DNA of 39,674 nt from NCBI GenBank assembly GCA_000697335.1, contig JNEM01007129.1, forward strand, positions 1-39,674. Direction: 5' to 3'. Below, piece after piece: positions 22,670 through 34,745 of this stretch. Origin of the DNA: Conidiobolus incongruus B7586 (taxonomy: Eukaryota > Entomophthoromycota > Entomophthoromycetes > Entomophthorales > Conidiobolaceae). The notes below the pieces were generated by a model. That model was given only the letters and a program-made list of their open reading frames with translations, was not told where the DNA came from and made no database searches. The first letter of the stretch is position 1, and the number at the start of each line of letters is the position of its first letter. A program made the position numbers and the translations under genes.

Positions 22670-25428
22670 TATTTTATTTGGATTAACCAAGATGAACTCA
22701 GATAACCAAAGTTCAAAAACACTTGATATAGGAACTCCCAATTATATTTATGCTGTTATTGGTCAATTGTTGAAGCCAATCTCATATAAATTTTCCACCT
22801 ATCATAATCTATGTTTCTCAAATATTTTCATTCAACTTTTTCTAACATTCTCTCAACTTTTGTCGTACATTATAAATTTCAATATTTTATACTATTATAC
22901 TTATAATTATTACATATTAATACTTATTTACTATATCAATATCAGGAATATATTATTTACTCCTTTATTAAAATATGATGATTCGTTGTTTATCATGATT
23001 ATTTTTATCACAGATATCATTATCATCAAGGTTATTCAAGTTATCAAAGGATTTTTATTTAAAATCATTATTTCATTTAAACATAATAATTTTGATTAAT
23101 AATATGTATTCCCTGTTACTTGAATATAATAGTTTACAATGATGTAATCAATTATCACTTTGAAAATTGAAATTCCATAGCTTTTTTAAACTAATTTGGA
23201 AATAAAAAATAATAGGTAAATAGATATATTAATTGTGATATATTATATAATTATAGTATTCTATATTTAATTATTTCCAATAGCAATAAACGAATAATAA
23301 TTATAATAATGATAATTTTATACAACTTAAAATTTTGAAACAGTGTCAATCAACGTATGATTAATCAATTCAAAGTAATATATAATCAAATAGCCACAAA
23401 TTATGAATTATATCATTAATATTTGTTAATTTTTTTTTCAGTTCAAAACATTTAAAAATCAGAGTTTATTAACATTTTGTGTTATTGAAACTAAATAATA
23501 TTATTTAGTTTAAAATTATTTTTAATATTTTTACCTTTGTATTCAAATTATTGTAACTCAAAGTTATCACTGTTTAATGTAATAGGGTAATTATTGTGTC
23601 AACTGAATTTTCAAATTCAGTTCAGAAATTTTGGAAATTGTAACTAGAAAATTTTTATCATTATAGCTAAAATTGGTTATTCAGTTAATAATAAGAATTG
23701 AATTTTAATATGAAAAATATAAATAATAATTACTTAGTATATAATATTAGATAAATTTAATGAAAAGTCTAATTTGAATATAAAAATTCTGATAAGGAAT
23801 AATTCTTTTATTTTAATATAATTTTTTTATAATATATATATATATCATTAATATTCTATATTAATATAACAATTAATAATATAAAAGAAAATTATTATTA
23901 TTATTATAACTATTGTTAGATGATAAAATCCATAATTGATTAATAAATATTTAAATAAACATTTAGTTTAATTGAAAAATTAGATATTCGATTAATTATA
24001 TAAATATTATTTTCATAATTTGTCCAAATAATAAAATGTAATATAAAATAAATTATTAAAAATTAATATTTTAACTTTTACATGAAAATTATACCTATTA
24101 ATATCTTCAAGTAATTTATATTTATTATCAAAATTTATCTTTTTAAAAAATTATTTTGATATTATTAAATATAGAAATTGATATATTAAAATCAGTCTAT
24201 AATTAAAATCAATATATAATATATTTATTATTATAATTTTTAATATAAAAGGGTATAACTTTATTTTTATATTATTTTAAATTATACTGATAATGATTTT
24301 TGTATATTATTTCTTAATTTACTCATCTAAATATATAAAATATTTATTTAGATTTAATTCTAAACTAAAATAATAAATATCATATCAAATCTTATTTAAA
24401 TTAAAAATAATAAAGATATAATTAATTGTTATAATGTAAAGCCTTTTATCGTGACAAATAATTTGATAATTTCCTATTTACATCAATCCTAAAGTATTCT
24501 TATTGTCTATTTCTTAATTAATACTCCAATAAATTTTTAATTAAATTGCATTTAATAAAAGTATCGGATTATAATAAATATGCTAATTCTACTTATTTAT
24601 ATTTCAAGGTAATCTTAGTATAACTTGATTTTTTCAATATTTAAAATTAATAGTATGAATTAATTTTTTTTTCAAATTTCAAGTCTTGTAATTAAAATTA
24701 TTAAATACTAACATACATTCATAATTATATTCAGATCTTATCATTGATTTATTAAAATAAAACACTGTTTAATTCAAATTTCTTTTTTGATTTATTTACA
24801 GCATAATCTCAAAATTTAATATAATTTTGATCAATTAATTCAAATAGCTTGAATTTTGTATATCACTTTATACTAATTTGTATATAACCAGTTGGTTTAA
24901 AGAAATATATGGCTTATACATCACCATGTTACTTAGATCTGATAGTATTAGTATAATTGATATAAATAAACTAAAGAAAATATATTATATATCAATGAAA
25001 ATTTTAAGGATAGATATATTGATATTAACTTAGTAACTATTGAAGCATTGACAGGCTGCAGGATGTTATGTCATATAGTGTAAGATTACATCAGGATAAT
25101 TTGAGAATCGAATCTCACTCAAAGATCAATAATACTAAAATCAATTACAACGATGAAATGATTATAAAATGCTAATCGGATATTGTAAGAAGGGAGAATA
25201 AGTTAGTGATATTTGCAAAGATATAGTCATATTGATACGCAATGATTCATGTCAATATACAGGAAGGTGATAATAAATAATGCTAGTAAGCATTTTGCTG
25301 AGTTATCTTTAAATTAATATTAGACGGGTGAGATAGTGAAGTGGACAATGATATAAAGTAGGTTGATATCTTGAAGGTTATTTTAAACTGTTAAATAGAT
25401 TTATTCGATTATCTTAGTATCTAGAGGA
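22670..25428. other. AT-rich intergenic region, 2.8 kb
   Basis: Between the start of the eIF4G gene and the end of the uL29m gene. The stretch at 23100-25000 is nearly pure A and T. The stretch at 25020-25400 has noticeably more G and C and one small perfect hairpin (TGAGA, loop ATCGAA, TCTCA at 25102-25117), but I cannot assign it to an RNA family. A plus-strand open frame at 22638-23099 overlaps the eIF4G start and is judged spurious. Confidence 0.45.
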
Positions 25429-26001
25429 TTATAAGGGGTTGTTTTGAATAGAAGCGGGTTCAACTTCACTTTTAGGTGTTTCTGGTAAAGTAGACAAGGC
25501 AGGTTGTGATTTGAGAGCTTGTTGAGCAAGTTCGTATTGGATTCTTCTTTCGTTGAGAACAAATAAAATACGAGCCATATTTTTCTTACACTAAAATACA
25601 ATATGTTTTAGTTAGTCAATAACCAAATCGTTTGAACAAAATACATACTTTGATCACTCTACTCTTATTGCTGAAAGAAGTAGGCTGAATTCCATATCTC
25701 TTGGCTTCAGCTCTTTGGGTAGATAGTAGATTGCGTTCTTTTAAATTTAAATACCATAGTTTATGCAAATCTTCAAAGCTCTTCAATCTTAACTCAGCAG
25801 CTCTCCAAGCTCTACCTATAAACCAAAAAGATTACAATGTGGATTGGATTAAAAATAAATATACAATAAATTACCAGTTTGAGTATGTTCTTTAGGAAGG
25901 GCTAAGCCACGCTCGAAGAACTCTTCGAGACCACGTCTCAAAGGAGACTGACTTGATTTAGTGACAGACAAACAGGGAGTATATTTAGATAAAAAGTTCA
26001 T
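25429..26001 (-). CDS. mitochondrial large-subunit ribosomal protein uL29m (MRPL4/MRPL47 family)
   Basis: Component of the mitochondrial ribosome near the peptide exit. Three exons, 25875-26001, 25649-25815 and 25429-25590, with introns of 59 and 58 nt, give 151 residues. The family signature runs across the first splice and through exon 2: [20 protein letters not shown], then [15 protein letters not shown]. Exon 3 continues with the equally typical [14 protein letters not shown]. The N terminus ([17 protein letters not shown]) is basic and free of acidic residues up to the Leu-Glu-Glu at about 25, consistent with a presequence. The Pro/Glu/Ser-rich tail is lineage-specific. The protein is shorter than the yeast homologue (about 320 residues), which has a long C-terminal extension. 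It lies alone between long spacers. Confidence 0.92.
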
Positions 26002-27099
26002 GATGAAAAATATTGAATTTAGTTGAAAGTTTATAAATATCTATGTCCAAATTAACCAATGCAAAAGTGTGAGATAAATAAATGAGTAGTAGAAATATGG
26101 AAATTTATTTGTTTTGACTGGTATATAATCCTTATATTTCACTTTTCAACTAAAAATTAAATAAAAATCTCAATTCCCATTTTGTATTAGAAAACCTATC
26201 AAACAAATTTATAAAAAAAAGGTAAATTTACTTCAAGGTTATGGGATCGTTGTTAGTGAAATTTTCTATTAACAGGATTTTTATTCACCCTTCATATTTA
26301 CCTACTTGTTTTTTATTTAATTTTAATAAATAATAGATCAAACCATTTCAAAATATCTGATAAAGAGTTAATCAACCTACTGATAAAGTATTTAAGAATA
26401 CATACAAATCAATTTTGAAAGATATATTGTTAGTAATTCTTTTAGATTACATCATTCCTTCATCATCCAGCTTCATTCCATAAGCAATTAATTGTATAAA
26501 ATTAATAAGCATATCCATATTGAAAAATAAACTCATGAATATAACACAAAGAAGAATATTTTGTTTTGCCGAAAAATATCGGAAAATCAAATTGAATAAG
26601 TTAATTGAATGGATAGATATTTTAATAGATGAAGGTAGAATTAATAAAACTATTATCATTTATTACATAATCAGATTAAAATTTTTAGTTGGCGATCAAA
26701 ATGATTGATTACTGGTTATAAATAATTACAAACTCATATTTAATAATCAGAAAATTCGTAATTATGTTTAGATTAAGGATGTATTAAGTAATTTTACGAT
26801 ACATATTTGACTGTATAAATGTGTTAATTACTGAATGATTCATATCAAGTAAAATTTAGTTATATTAATGATAACAGGTTAAAATAATAATTGATTAATT
26901 TATTTTTTGTATAATTTTTAAAATTGCAACAAATTATTCAAAAATACATTCTTAATTATTTTGTAGTTAGTATTCATTGGTTTGATTGAAATATCATTTA
27001 ATAATGTAAATAGATTTATTAAAATAAGAGTACTTGGAATGAATGAAAATGAAATATGACAGCTTATTTGAATTCTAGTCAGATTTGTCTTTATTATGA
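26002..27099. other. AT-rich intergenic region with a weak coding-like stretch
   Basis: It contains an open plus-strand stretch at about 26496-26708 that reads, among other parts, RRIFCFAEKYRKIKLNKLIE and later GRINKTIIIYYIIRLKFL. The residue mix is more protein-like than the usual Asn/Ile/Lys shadows, but there is no good start, no splice partner and no family I recognise. It may be a relic or chance. Confidence 0.35.
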
Positions 27100-28077
27100 T
27101 TATTCTTTTCGAGTTTGCTTAGGTAAAGCTTCCTTAATTGTTGATAATAGATTGTTCAGCAATCGAAAAGCAAATTGGCTTGGTGGTTCTGCCATTAATC
27201 TAGCTTGATTTGCTTTCCTCTTTCTAATATTTGTCCTTGAATTGGTGAGTTTTTTCATATTTTGTGAAAAATCGTTCGAGTCATTGTATATAGAATTGAA
27301 CATTGCGATATCATGGTAAGATTTTTTCAAAGCTATTAAATCCTGATTGAATATATTTAAATTACTATTTTGAACAGGAAAATTAGTATTGAGTATTGGT
27401 GTTCCCAGATTCGGCCATTTTGGAGCTTGTTGCTGAGTGGTGTTGAAATTATTATCCGATAAAGTAGTGGCAGCGATAATCTGACTAACATTAATAATCA
27501 AATTATCTATTTTTACAAAGTATGAGTTTGTATTTCAAACTGATTGCGAAGTGAACTACCTGTTCAAGCTGATTTATTTTTTTTCAACTTGTTCAATATT
27601 ATTTTGCTGGATAAACTTGGCCAAATATAAAGATAAGTTTTCTAACAAATGTTTAGGTTTGAATCAAAGTATTGGTATTTAATTTGATCTGATTCAATAT
27701 ATTAATATTTTATAATCAATCCAATATACCTTACAAGTATAAGTTATTTTGATTTAAGTTGTTCAATATTTTTGTGAAAGTGTCAATGATATTAAAATAA
27801 TCATCGTCTTAAATTGTTACAATTTTTTCTTAATAGTTTATCTAATTTGATGAATTTCACTGTAATAAAATCCATATCTGCTGCTTTTGAAAGCTCATTT
27901 TTATCAATATGACTTTCAGGATAATTAAAATCTTGACTATCGGGTGTTTAGCAAGCAAACTTAGAAGATTTTGCTTTATTCAAAAAAGAATGTATAATAT
28001 GAAAAAAATGACACTTTGTTCTCTTTGGTATCACCATTTTTAGGTTAAGTTGATGAACCTTGAACAAAATCGCTCAT
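27100..28077 (-). pseudogene. decayed gene of unknown family
   Basis: On the minus strand several clearly protein-like segments follow each other but do not form one frame. They are a start MSDFVQGSST with a TAA after ten codons; a segment with SQDFNYPESHIDKNELSKAA and ITVKFIKLDKLLRK; DDYFNIIDTFTKILNNLNQN; ENLSLYLAKFIQQNNIEQVE, whose frame is lost at a run of eight A; and a final 133-codon open stretch (27100-27501) with QDLIALKKSYHDIAM, NIRKRKANQARLMAEPPSQF and a basic end. The breaks number at least four: two TAA codons that fit CAA changed to TAA, plus frame changes. No good donor or acceptor lets introns skip them. The order of segments suggests a helical, perhaps coiled-coil, protein of about 300 residues. 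I do not recognise the family. A poorly resolved intron pattern in a live gene is the main alternative. Confidence 0.5.
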
Positions 28078-28501
28078 TTGAAATAGTTTAATAAATATTA
28101 TCTCATATTTTAAGATAATATATCTTGATTTATACTATTTACTCATTAGTGAATGCAAACAATTACAAACGATATTGATTCAAAACGAATTATACTATTA
28201 AGTTTGACTCTAGTAAAAAATTGTTCAAATATATAGAAATATATTCGTAATTACTATTATTATATTGGAGGTTTTATTGGTCAAATTTAAATATATCCCA
28301 TCAATATAATTCTTAACTACTAACTTAGATTGTTTGAAATTTAATAATGTATATTTAGATTATATTAGATTGGATCCTTACAATGTAAAATAATATCCCA
28401 TAATAAATTACAATATAAAAATCTTTATAACGGAATTGGGAGAATTGATAGTAGTAAAATATATTAGTTTCATTAATTTTTAATACTATCAATTATAAAT
28501 A

Positions 28502-29517
28502 ATGAAAAATATGGAAATCACTAATTCTACTAAACAAAATGGAAGAAGTAAAGACTTAAATCAAACACCAGGTTCCCCAAATATGTCATTTCAAGTGCGT
28601 ACATATCAACTAGAACAGTCTAATATCCAATCAATATCTAAAGATATTGAAAATAATATCAAAACAGTGAATAGGTATATCGAGAAACAAAGAAATAGAG
28701 TTTATTCAAAAACTCAGGATTGGCTACAACAGACAATTGAACTTAAAGGTATTAATTAGTATCATACTTCAAATTATATAGTTTTAATATTAAATTTATT
28801 TTAGATAATGGACGAAAAGCCAGAGAACAACTTGAAGAATATAAAGACCTTCAGAAAAAACTACTCAAAAGTATTCAATTTTTTTAATCAAATTATTTTA
28901 AAAATAATATTAAATATTAATCTTTTTAGCATTAAAAGAAAAGCAAAAGCAATCCTCAACCTTAGATTCTCAAATATTGGACTTGAAGAGATTACAAAAA
29001 GGGAAGAAAGAAACTCATAAAATTTTAAATGATTCAATTGATTCTTTAAGATTAAAAATTGCTAAAAAGAAAGATGGTATGAAAACTAATACTTAAAATT
29101 ATACAATTAGGAAATAACTAATGAATCTAATAGCTTTAAAATTAATGCAAGAGAGATACGATATTCAAAGAGGTTCTAATATGCCAGAGTTGAAAATTTT
29201 TGAAAATACATTAGGGTTTACTTTAGACAGTGATATTGATGGAAATTTAATTATGAACTTCACTAAAATTAATGAAACCAAGCCAAGTCAGGTGTATTCG
29301 CTAATATTGGATGTTTCTCAAAAGCAATACCAAGGTAATCACCACTAAACACGATGCAGTTTTGTGTTTTAATATGATTAAATTGTTTTTAGTTGTTAAT
29401 TGCAACCCCACAGTATCAAATTTAGATGCTTTGCTAGAAGAACTAAACACGAGCAGAGATTTATTCAATTTCATCAAGCAGCTACGTAAAAGTTTTTATG
29501 TTTCGACAAAGGTTTAA
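28502..29517 (+). CDS. SPC25: kinetochore protein Spc25 (Ndc80 complex)
   Basis: Subunit of the Ndc80 complex, pairing with Spc24 at the kinetochore-proximal end of the rod. Five exons, 28502-28748, 28805-28870, 28930-29076, 29134-29334 and 29393-29517, with introns of 56-59 nt, give 261 residues. The middle (about 60-155) is a heptad-rich coiled coil (e.g. REQLEEYKDLQKKLLKTLKE). The C-terminal third is the RWD-like globular domain with the family pattern FENTLGFTLDSDIDG, VYSLILDVSQKQYQVVNCNP and FIKQLRKSF. Exon 4 begins after the TAG at 29131-29133; the earlier TAG at 29108-29110 would give a stop, and the CTAAT between them fits a branch site. A second kinetochore gene, CENP-O, lies about 8 kb away on the other strand. 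Identification rests on the C-terminal pattern together with the coiled coil and length. Confidence 0.86.
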
Positions 29518-30346
29518 TAGGTTTTCACCTCTTTGGATGGTTTTTTACTAACATTTCGTTCTATTTAATGGAATCATAGTATATATTTCATTAATATATT
29601 GTTTCATAATTATTTTAAATTATAATTTTTCATTTTTTATAATGATACTATAATATATGTAACATTCTATGAATGAAGTACCCCCTTAATTATATAATTG
29701 TTCAAATTAATCTAATTTAGTTTGAATGAGAAATTTAATTGTTTATATCAGGAATTTATTTCTCATATTTACTATTATCAATTCAAATAATATTCAAAAT
29801 AATATCATGATATCAATATTAATTCATTTTGGTTGAGATATATTGTTTCATATTGAATTATATTAAATGATTCATACAAATTCATTTAATTTCATCAAAT
29901 AATCAAGTTTAAAATCTTGTTTTTGAGAGATGACACAAACTTAGAATGCTATATATATATATATATTTAAAAATTCTCTACATATTTTTCCGTTTATTTC
30001 ATTAATCAATTTGATGTAACTTATTTAAATATTATTTAAGTTATAATGTTTTGAATATATTCCAAATAATTGTATATATTTTAATAGTTAATAACCATCA
30101 ATTTTAAAATATTAATTATGAATTTAACCTGTTAAACTCAAAATTATTATAAAGAATAAATATTTGTTCCAAGTAAATTCATTATTTTGTAAAAAAAAAG
30201 TTATAATATATTTCCCTTAATAAACAATAAATTTTTTATAAAATTTATTTAATACTATATTTTGAAATTTTATTTTAATATTTTTTAATAATATAAAATA
30301 AAATTTAAATCAATATTTATTAAAACCAAATTTCTAATAATCCAAT
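29518..30346. other. AT-rich intergenic region
   Basis: Featureless, with a TA run near 29949-29965. I see no coding stretch or RNA gene here. Confidence 0.55.
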
Positions 30347-31065
30347 TTATAAACCAAACGAATAATTTAATTTAGAATTAAAACTGAGAGTATTCTTTTT
30401 TGGTACTTGACTTTTGTATAGTGTAAACTGTACCATATAAAGCAATAATTCACCATATTGGGCATCATAGTCATAAGTATGATTGTTATTAAATATATAT
30501 ATAATTTATAATAACTATCAACTATCAATTGATTCTTATTTTCAGGATTGCTGTTGAATTCTTTAAGGTCCCATTCATAGCTAAACTCATCAGCAGAAAT
30601 ATTTTGAGCGATGTAATAAAACATCTTTTGAAATACTTCTCATATTGCTAAAATATCCCAACCAGCCACTAAGATAACAGGTTTTACCTGGTACTTCCAT
30701 TTTAGCTTGACTTTACTTTCTAATGCGATTATAATTGGTGAATATTGAGTACTTGTGGGAGAAAAGATTGTAATACATCCAGGGCTATTGATAGCTAAAG
30801 GCGTCTTATCTATTGAAAATGTATTATTTCTAGCTATCACAGTATCTAGTCAATTTAATCAAGTTAATAAAATATAGTTTTAAGGTAACAGATTATATTA
30901 CATTCCAATATCAAAAATAAAGAATATCAATAGATAGTATTCGTGATGGTAGAGAACTTTAGGAATATATTTCACGTTTATATCATTGGGATATAAAATC
31001 TGTATAAACGTTGTGAATTGTATTATTATACTCAAAATTAGAATTAATTTGAATCTAGCATTCAT
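30347..31065 (-). pseudogene. broken DUF7137-type surface-protein gene (paralogue of 33112-33804)
   Basis: A host gene copy whose product would match the intact neighbour at 33112-33804. It starts with a signal-peptide-like MNARFKLILILSIIIQFTTF. After a decayed linker it shows IFSPTSTQYSPIIIALESKV, KLKWKYQVKP, QNISADEFSYEWDLKEFNSN and NPENKNQLIVDSYYKLYI, each aligning with the intact copy. There is an in-frame TGA at the Arg of the neighbour's AIREAP. The frame then shifts inside a TA run: skipping two bases restores FNNNHTYDYDAQYGELLLY and LYKSQVPKK. The linker between signal peptide and domain also carries stops and does not align. The copy is therefore dead, with at least three breaks. The pair probably arose by local duplication. 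Confidence 0.75.
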
Positions 31066-33111
31066 ATTACAGTTATAAATATTGATAAATCGGGACAAAT
31101 CTATGGTTAATTATATTAATATTACCTATGTAATACTTCTAGAATAAAAATTTCTTTAGATTTCAGATGATACATATTCAATTCTTCTTTGTAATATTTT
31201 CACTAATTTTGATTCTCTCATTTACTTTAGTTTGTTCAGATTGTTGAGTATTTAATATTTAAACTGTAACAGTTATTAAGATTATTAATCATCAATGTTA
31301 ATTATTTTGATTATTGAATAATTATTTATAATAATATAGATAGTAATGATTTATTATATTTTAGTTTTAATAATAATTTGATAAGTAAACCCTTGATATA
31401 AGGTACAATAAATTATTTTCTTATCATCAATCCATTGCATCGAATTCATTATAAGAATTATCGGCAATAAGTGATGAATCATCCAAAATTTGTCATTAAA
31501 TTGATTTTTATATTCTTTAACTGAATAAAATATTTGTATAATGGGTTTTATTTTAGATGTTGTTTTACAATTATGAGATTTGAGTATAAGTTAAATTAAA
31601 AGTAATAGTAAAGCCCTATCTATAAAATTACCTTAGTATAATCTATATTCATTCTAAATAGCTAACAACTTACTACCCATAGTTATCTTGCATAATAACT
31701 ATTACCACTAATTCAGAAATATTTCCATTATCATTAGTATTGCTAATATTTATGCGTTTGATCGAATTTTTACAAAATAATTTTGCAATAAATGATTTCA
31801 ACAGATCTAATATTAAATTAATTCTATTGGGTATGAGAGCATTTTGAAATTAGTTTCTAATTAATTATTTGATATTAATAAATATATTAAGAATTTGAAA
31901 CATATAATAATTATATTATAGATTTAATAAAAGTGTCATTCAATATTTATGACACTTGTTAATATAGTCGTTTTGCACTAAATTATGAATATCGTCACCT
32001 AAATGTCTAGATATTTATCATCTTTTGATTGGATAGTAAACCGTGATCTAGCATTTTAATTAAATAATGTAAAATCAAAAAATTTCAAAGATTTCAAAGA
32101 AATTTTGATAATATCTGGTGAAATATTAATTATGATTTGATATTTAGTCATAAAATCAATTTCACCTTATAAAAAATGATTTTTAGTGAAATAGTGATAG
32201 CCAAAATAAAACAAGAGATAATGAGCGATCCTATGAACTTAAAATACTCGTGGTATTAGAAAAGGCCATCAGCTTATAATTGATTGTTATTCAATATCTC
32301 TAATCATCAAGATAAATTTTGATATAGAGATTATAATTGAACTATTGTTTATTTTATATATTTATACCTTTAAATCATGGATTACACCATATTTTGATAT
32401 ACTTGTACACTTTATATATCAACATAAATCAAAGCAAATTGAATGATGCTAATTCTTAGTAATTTTCCAAGTATATACATTTTCTTAGTTAATATTCATT
32501 AGTGTATCTAGTAATTTGTTATATACATCACATATATTATGACATAAAATGAGTAAATATACTTTTAGAAATTAATATATTCTATGTTAGTTAACAAAAA
32601 TTATCTCTATTTCAGCAAATTAGATAATTTATGGCTTGAATTTTGAAATTTTAATTATAAAAGATTTTGTTCTCATATAATTTATCAATCTAATAATAAA
32701 TTATAATGTGATGTTAAAGTAATTTTCATATAATGAAATGGATAAAATATTAATATTAATTCTTCCAAATGTACCTATTTATATATTCCAAAATTTTTAA
32801 CAGATTAACACAACTTTGCTGTAGCAGAAATAGTATCATAAAATAAACTTTTTTCAATACAATTTGTGTATATAATCAGAAACATGCAATCACAGGATTT
32901 TTTTAAAAAAATTTTATGAAAACAAAAGATTAAATATTTGTTTTTATTATAAATAAGAGTATTTTATGATATATTACAATTAATTATAGAATATCTTATA
33001 TTGAAATCATTATCTTTAATTAATATTAATAGTATACTATTAGTGATAGTAATAAATTGTATAAATAAAATAAAAATGGAAAATTATAGTTAAATAATTA
33101 ATATTACTGTT
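31066..33111. other. AT-rich intergenic region with possible relics
   Basis: Lies between the broken and the intact DUF7137 copies. On the minus strand, 31676-31851 is open for 58 codons (including INISNTNDNGNISELVVIV), and 31380-31545 has two overlapping open stretches, one reading ILDDSSLIADNSYNEFDAMD. On the plus strand, 31167-31247 encodes a 26-residue signal-peptide-like ORF ending CSDC. None can be joined into a gene. The rest, 31900-33100, is featureless. Confidence 0.4.
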
Positions 33112-33804
33112 TTAATTAATTAAATAGAGTAAGATTAGAATATTTAAAATAAATAAATTATGAGGATTAGATAATTTGGCCTGACTAAAATTATACTTTG
33201 TGGATGGAGTTTGACTCTTATACATGGCCATTTGAGTGGAATAGGGTATTAACTCACCGAATTTAGCAACAAATTTGTAATCATGATTGGAGTCGAAAAT
33301 GTACAATTTGTACTTGTTGTCAGGAATCAACTGGTTCTGATTATCGGGATTGTTATTATATTCTTCAGTATTCCAGGAGTATGAGAAGGTGGATGCTGAG
33401 AGATTGGTAGCGATGGGATAGATCACAGCGTGGGGTGCTTCTCTAATAGCAATAATGCTGAAGCCGCCGATTTCAACACTTGGCTTAACTACCCATTCCC
33501 ATTTAAACTCTACAGTAGCTCCAATTGCGATTGAAATTGGAGCATGCTCAGTACGCTGAGGTGTGACTAATTTGATACTTGCTTGTGATTTGGGTTTACC
33601 CTTGGGCTTTTCATCCTTATTTTTGTTATCCTTATTATCCTTATTATCCTTATTATCATTATTTTTTTCCTGAGGAATTGGAGTAGGACTTGGATCAGGT
33701 TTTGTTTCTGTTAAGGAAGGGGAAGAAGACTCCTTTTGAGAAATAACAGGGTTTAAAAATAATAGCAACCAGAGTTGAAATAAAAGTGACTTGATAGTGA
33801 GCAT
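33112..33804 (-). CDS. secreted or GPI-anchored fungal DUF7137-domain protein
   Basis: Predicted cell-surface protein of 230 residues in a single exon. A hydrophobic signal peptide (MLTIKSLLFQLWLLLFLNPVIS) occupies the first 22 residues. A Pro/Ser and then Asp/Asn/Lys low-complexity linker follows, including tandem KDN units coded by a 9-base repeat. Residues about 80-195 form the DUF7137-like beta domain: SIAIGATVEFKWEWVVKPSV, YPIATNLSASTFSYSWN, NKYKLYIFDSNHDYKFVAKF and MAMYKSQTP, matching the family's 'FxWxxxxxP', 'YPI', 'YxLxIxD' and 'MYxxQxP' positions as I remember them. A hydrophobic tail (LFILNILILLYLIN) after Asn/Ser residues suggests GPI anchoring. The function of the family is unknown. 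A broken paralogue lies 2 kb downstream on the same strand. Gene and topology are well supported; the domain name is from memory. Confidence 0.82.
   Translation of the reverse strand: MLTIKSLLFQLWLLLFLNPVISQKESSSPSLTETKPDPSPTPIPQEKNNDNKDNKDNKDNKNKDEKPKGKPKSQASIKLVTPQRTEHAPISIAIGATVEFKWEWVVKPSVEIGGFSIIAIREAPHAVIYPIATNLSASTFSYSWNTEEYNNNPDNQNQLIPDNKYKLYIFDSNHDYKFVAKFGELIPYSTQMAMYKSQTPSTKYNFSQAKLSNPHNLFILNILILLYLIN
33622..33657. repeat. 9-base tandem repeat inside the DUF7137 linker
   Basis: Three perfect copies of CTTATTATC (GATAATAAG on the coding strand, Asp-Asn-Lys) with a fourth, slightly changed copy at the left. Expansion or loss of units keeps the frame, so the linker length can vary between strains. 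Confidence 0.85.
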
Positions 33805-34745
33805 TATTAAATTAAATTAAATTATAATACAATTATCTAATTTGATATGCTAATTATTACAACTAAGAGATAAAATGGTTAGGATTTTTTGAGAAAGCGG
33901 TTGATTTTATATTACAGACTCTCTTGGACCAATATCAACATTTTTGGAAAATTGATAAAATTGAAATCAACAATTGGATTTGTGCTGCGATTGTGTTTCG
34001 TATATTTGACCACTTTAATCAATTTGAAGGAATTATAAAAATAACCTAAGAATGAGAAATTTCATCATCATATAATATACATAATAAAAATAAATTAAAG
34101 TGATTTAATGAAAAATAATTCCAGTTTTTTGAAGTTAATTAAGTAAATATTAGTTATATAATATTCCAGTTTTGATTATAAACAATATTTTATAAAACAA
34201 ACACTCTTTTTTTATATTAAAATTATGGAATTTCAAACAAGTGGTATATTAAATTTGTAATTTAACACTTATAGCCAAGTAAAATGACCTAATGGTGTAA
34301 CCTAATATACACCCGATATTTTTGAAATGACCCAATGGACCTTAATAATATTTATTCAAACTTTAGATATCTTAATATATTTAGAATTTTATAGGTTATA
34401 AATAGATTTAGATCCAAAAACTAATCAATAATGTGATGTTTTCAATAATTATATTAAATAAAAATTTCTTAATGAATACAATATTAAATTTCAAGAATAT
34501 TATTAAATTTATGAATATGTATATCAAACCATTTCAAAAATATTAATCAATTGATGTTTTTTGTATTATAATTTTTCATTCATACAATCTATTCATGAAT
34601 TACATTAGGTTAATAAAATCAGCTAATTAATCCACCCTTATTTATTGATTTAGTATAATTTGATTAGTAATTAACTTTAAATCATATTTAAATCTAATAG
34701 AAAACTAAATTTAAAATAAGAATAATATTAATATTAATTTTAATC
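33805..34745. other. AT-rich intergenic region between divergent genes
   Basis: Shared upstream region of the DUF7137 gene (minus) and the cytochrome-b5-like gene (plus). I see no coding stretch or clear regulatory motif here. Confidence 0.55.

Noticed and set aside
22638-23099. Plus-strand open frame of 153 codons
   Set aside because: It overlaps the eIF4G start on the opposite strand, and its later half is almost only Ile, Tyr, Asn, Phe and Leu, as expected from AT-rich noncoding DNA.
25102-25117. T-arm-like hairpin suggesting a tRNA
   Set aside because: No matching acceptor, D-arm or anticodon arm could be folded around it, and the loop has six rather than seven bases.
27100-28077. Reassigned stop codons (TAA = Gln) to explain the interrupted gene
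   Set aside because: Clear genes in the window (aldolase, YKT6, uL29m, CENP-O, PNKP) end at TAA at the expected family length, and frame changes would remain unexplained.
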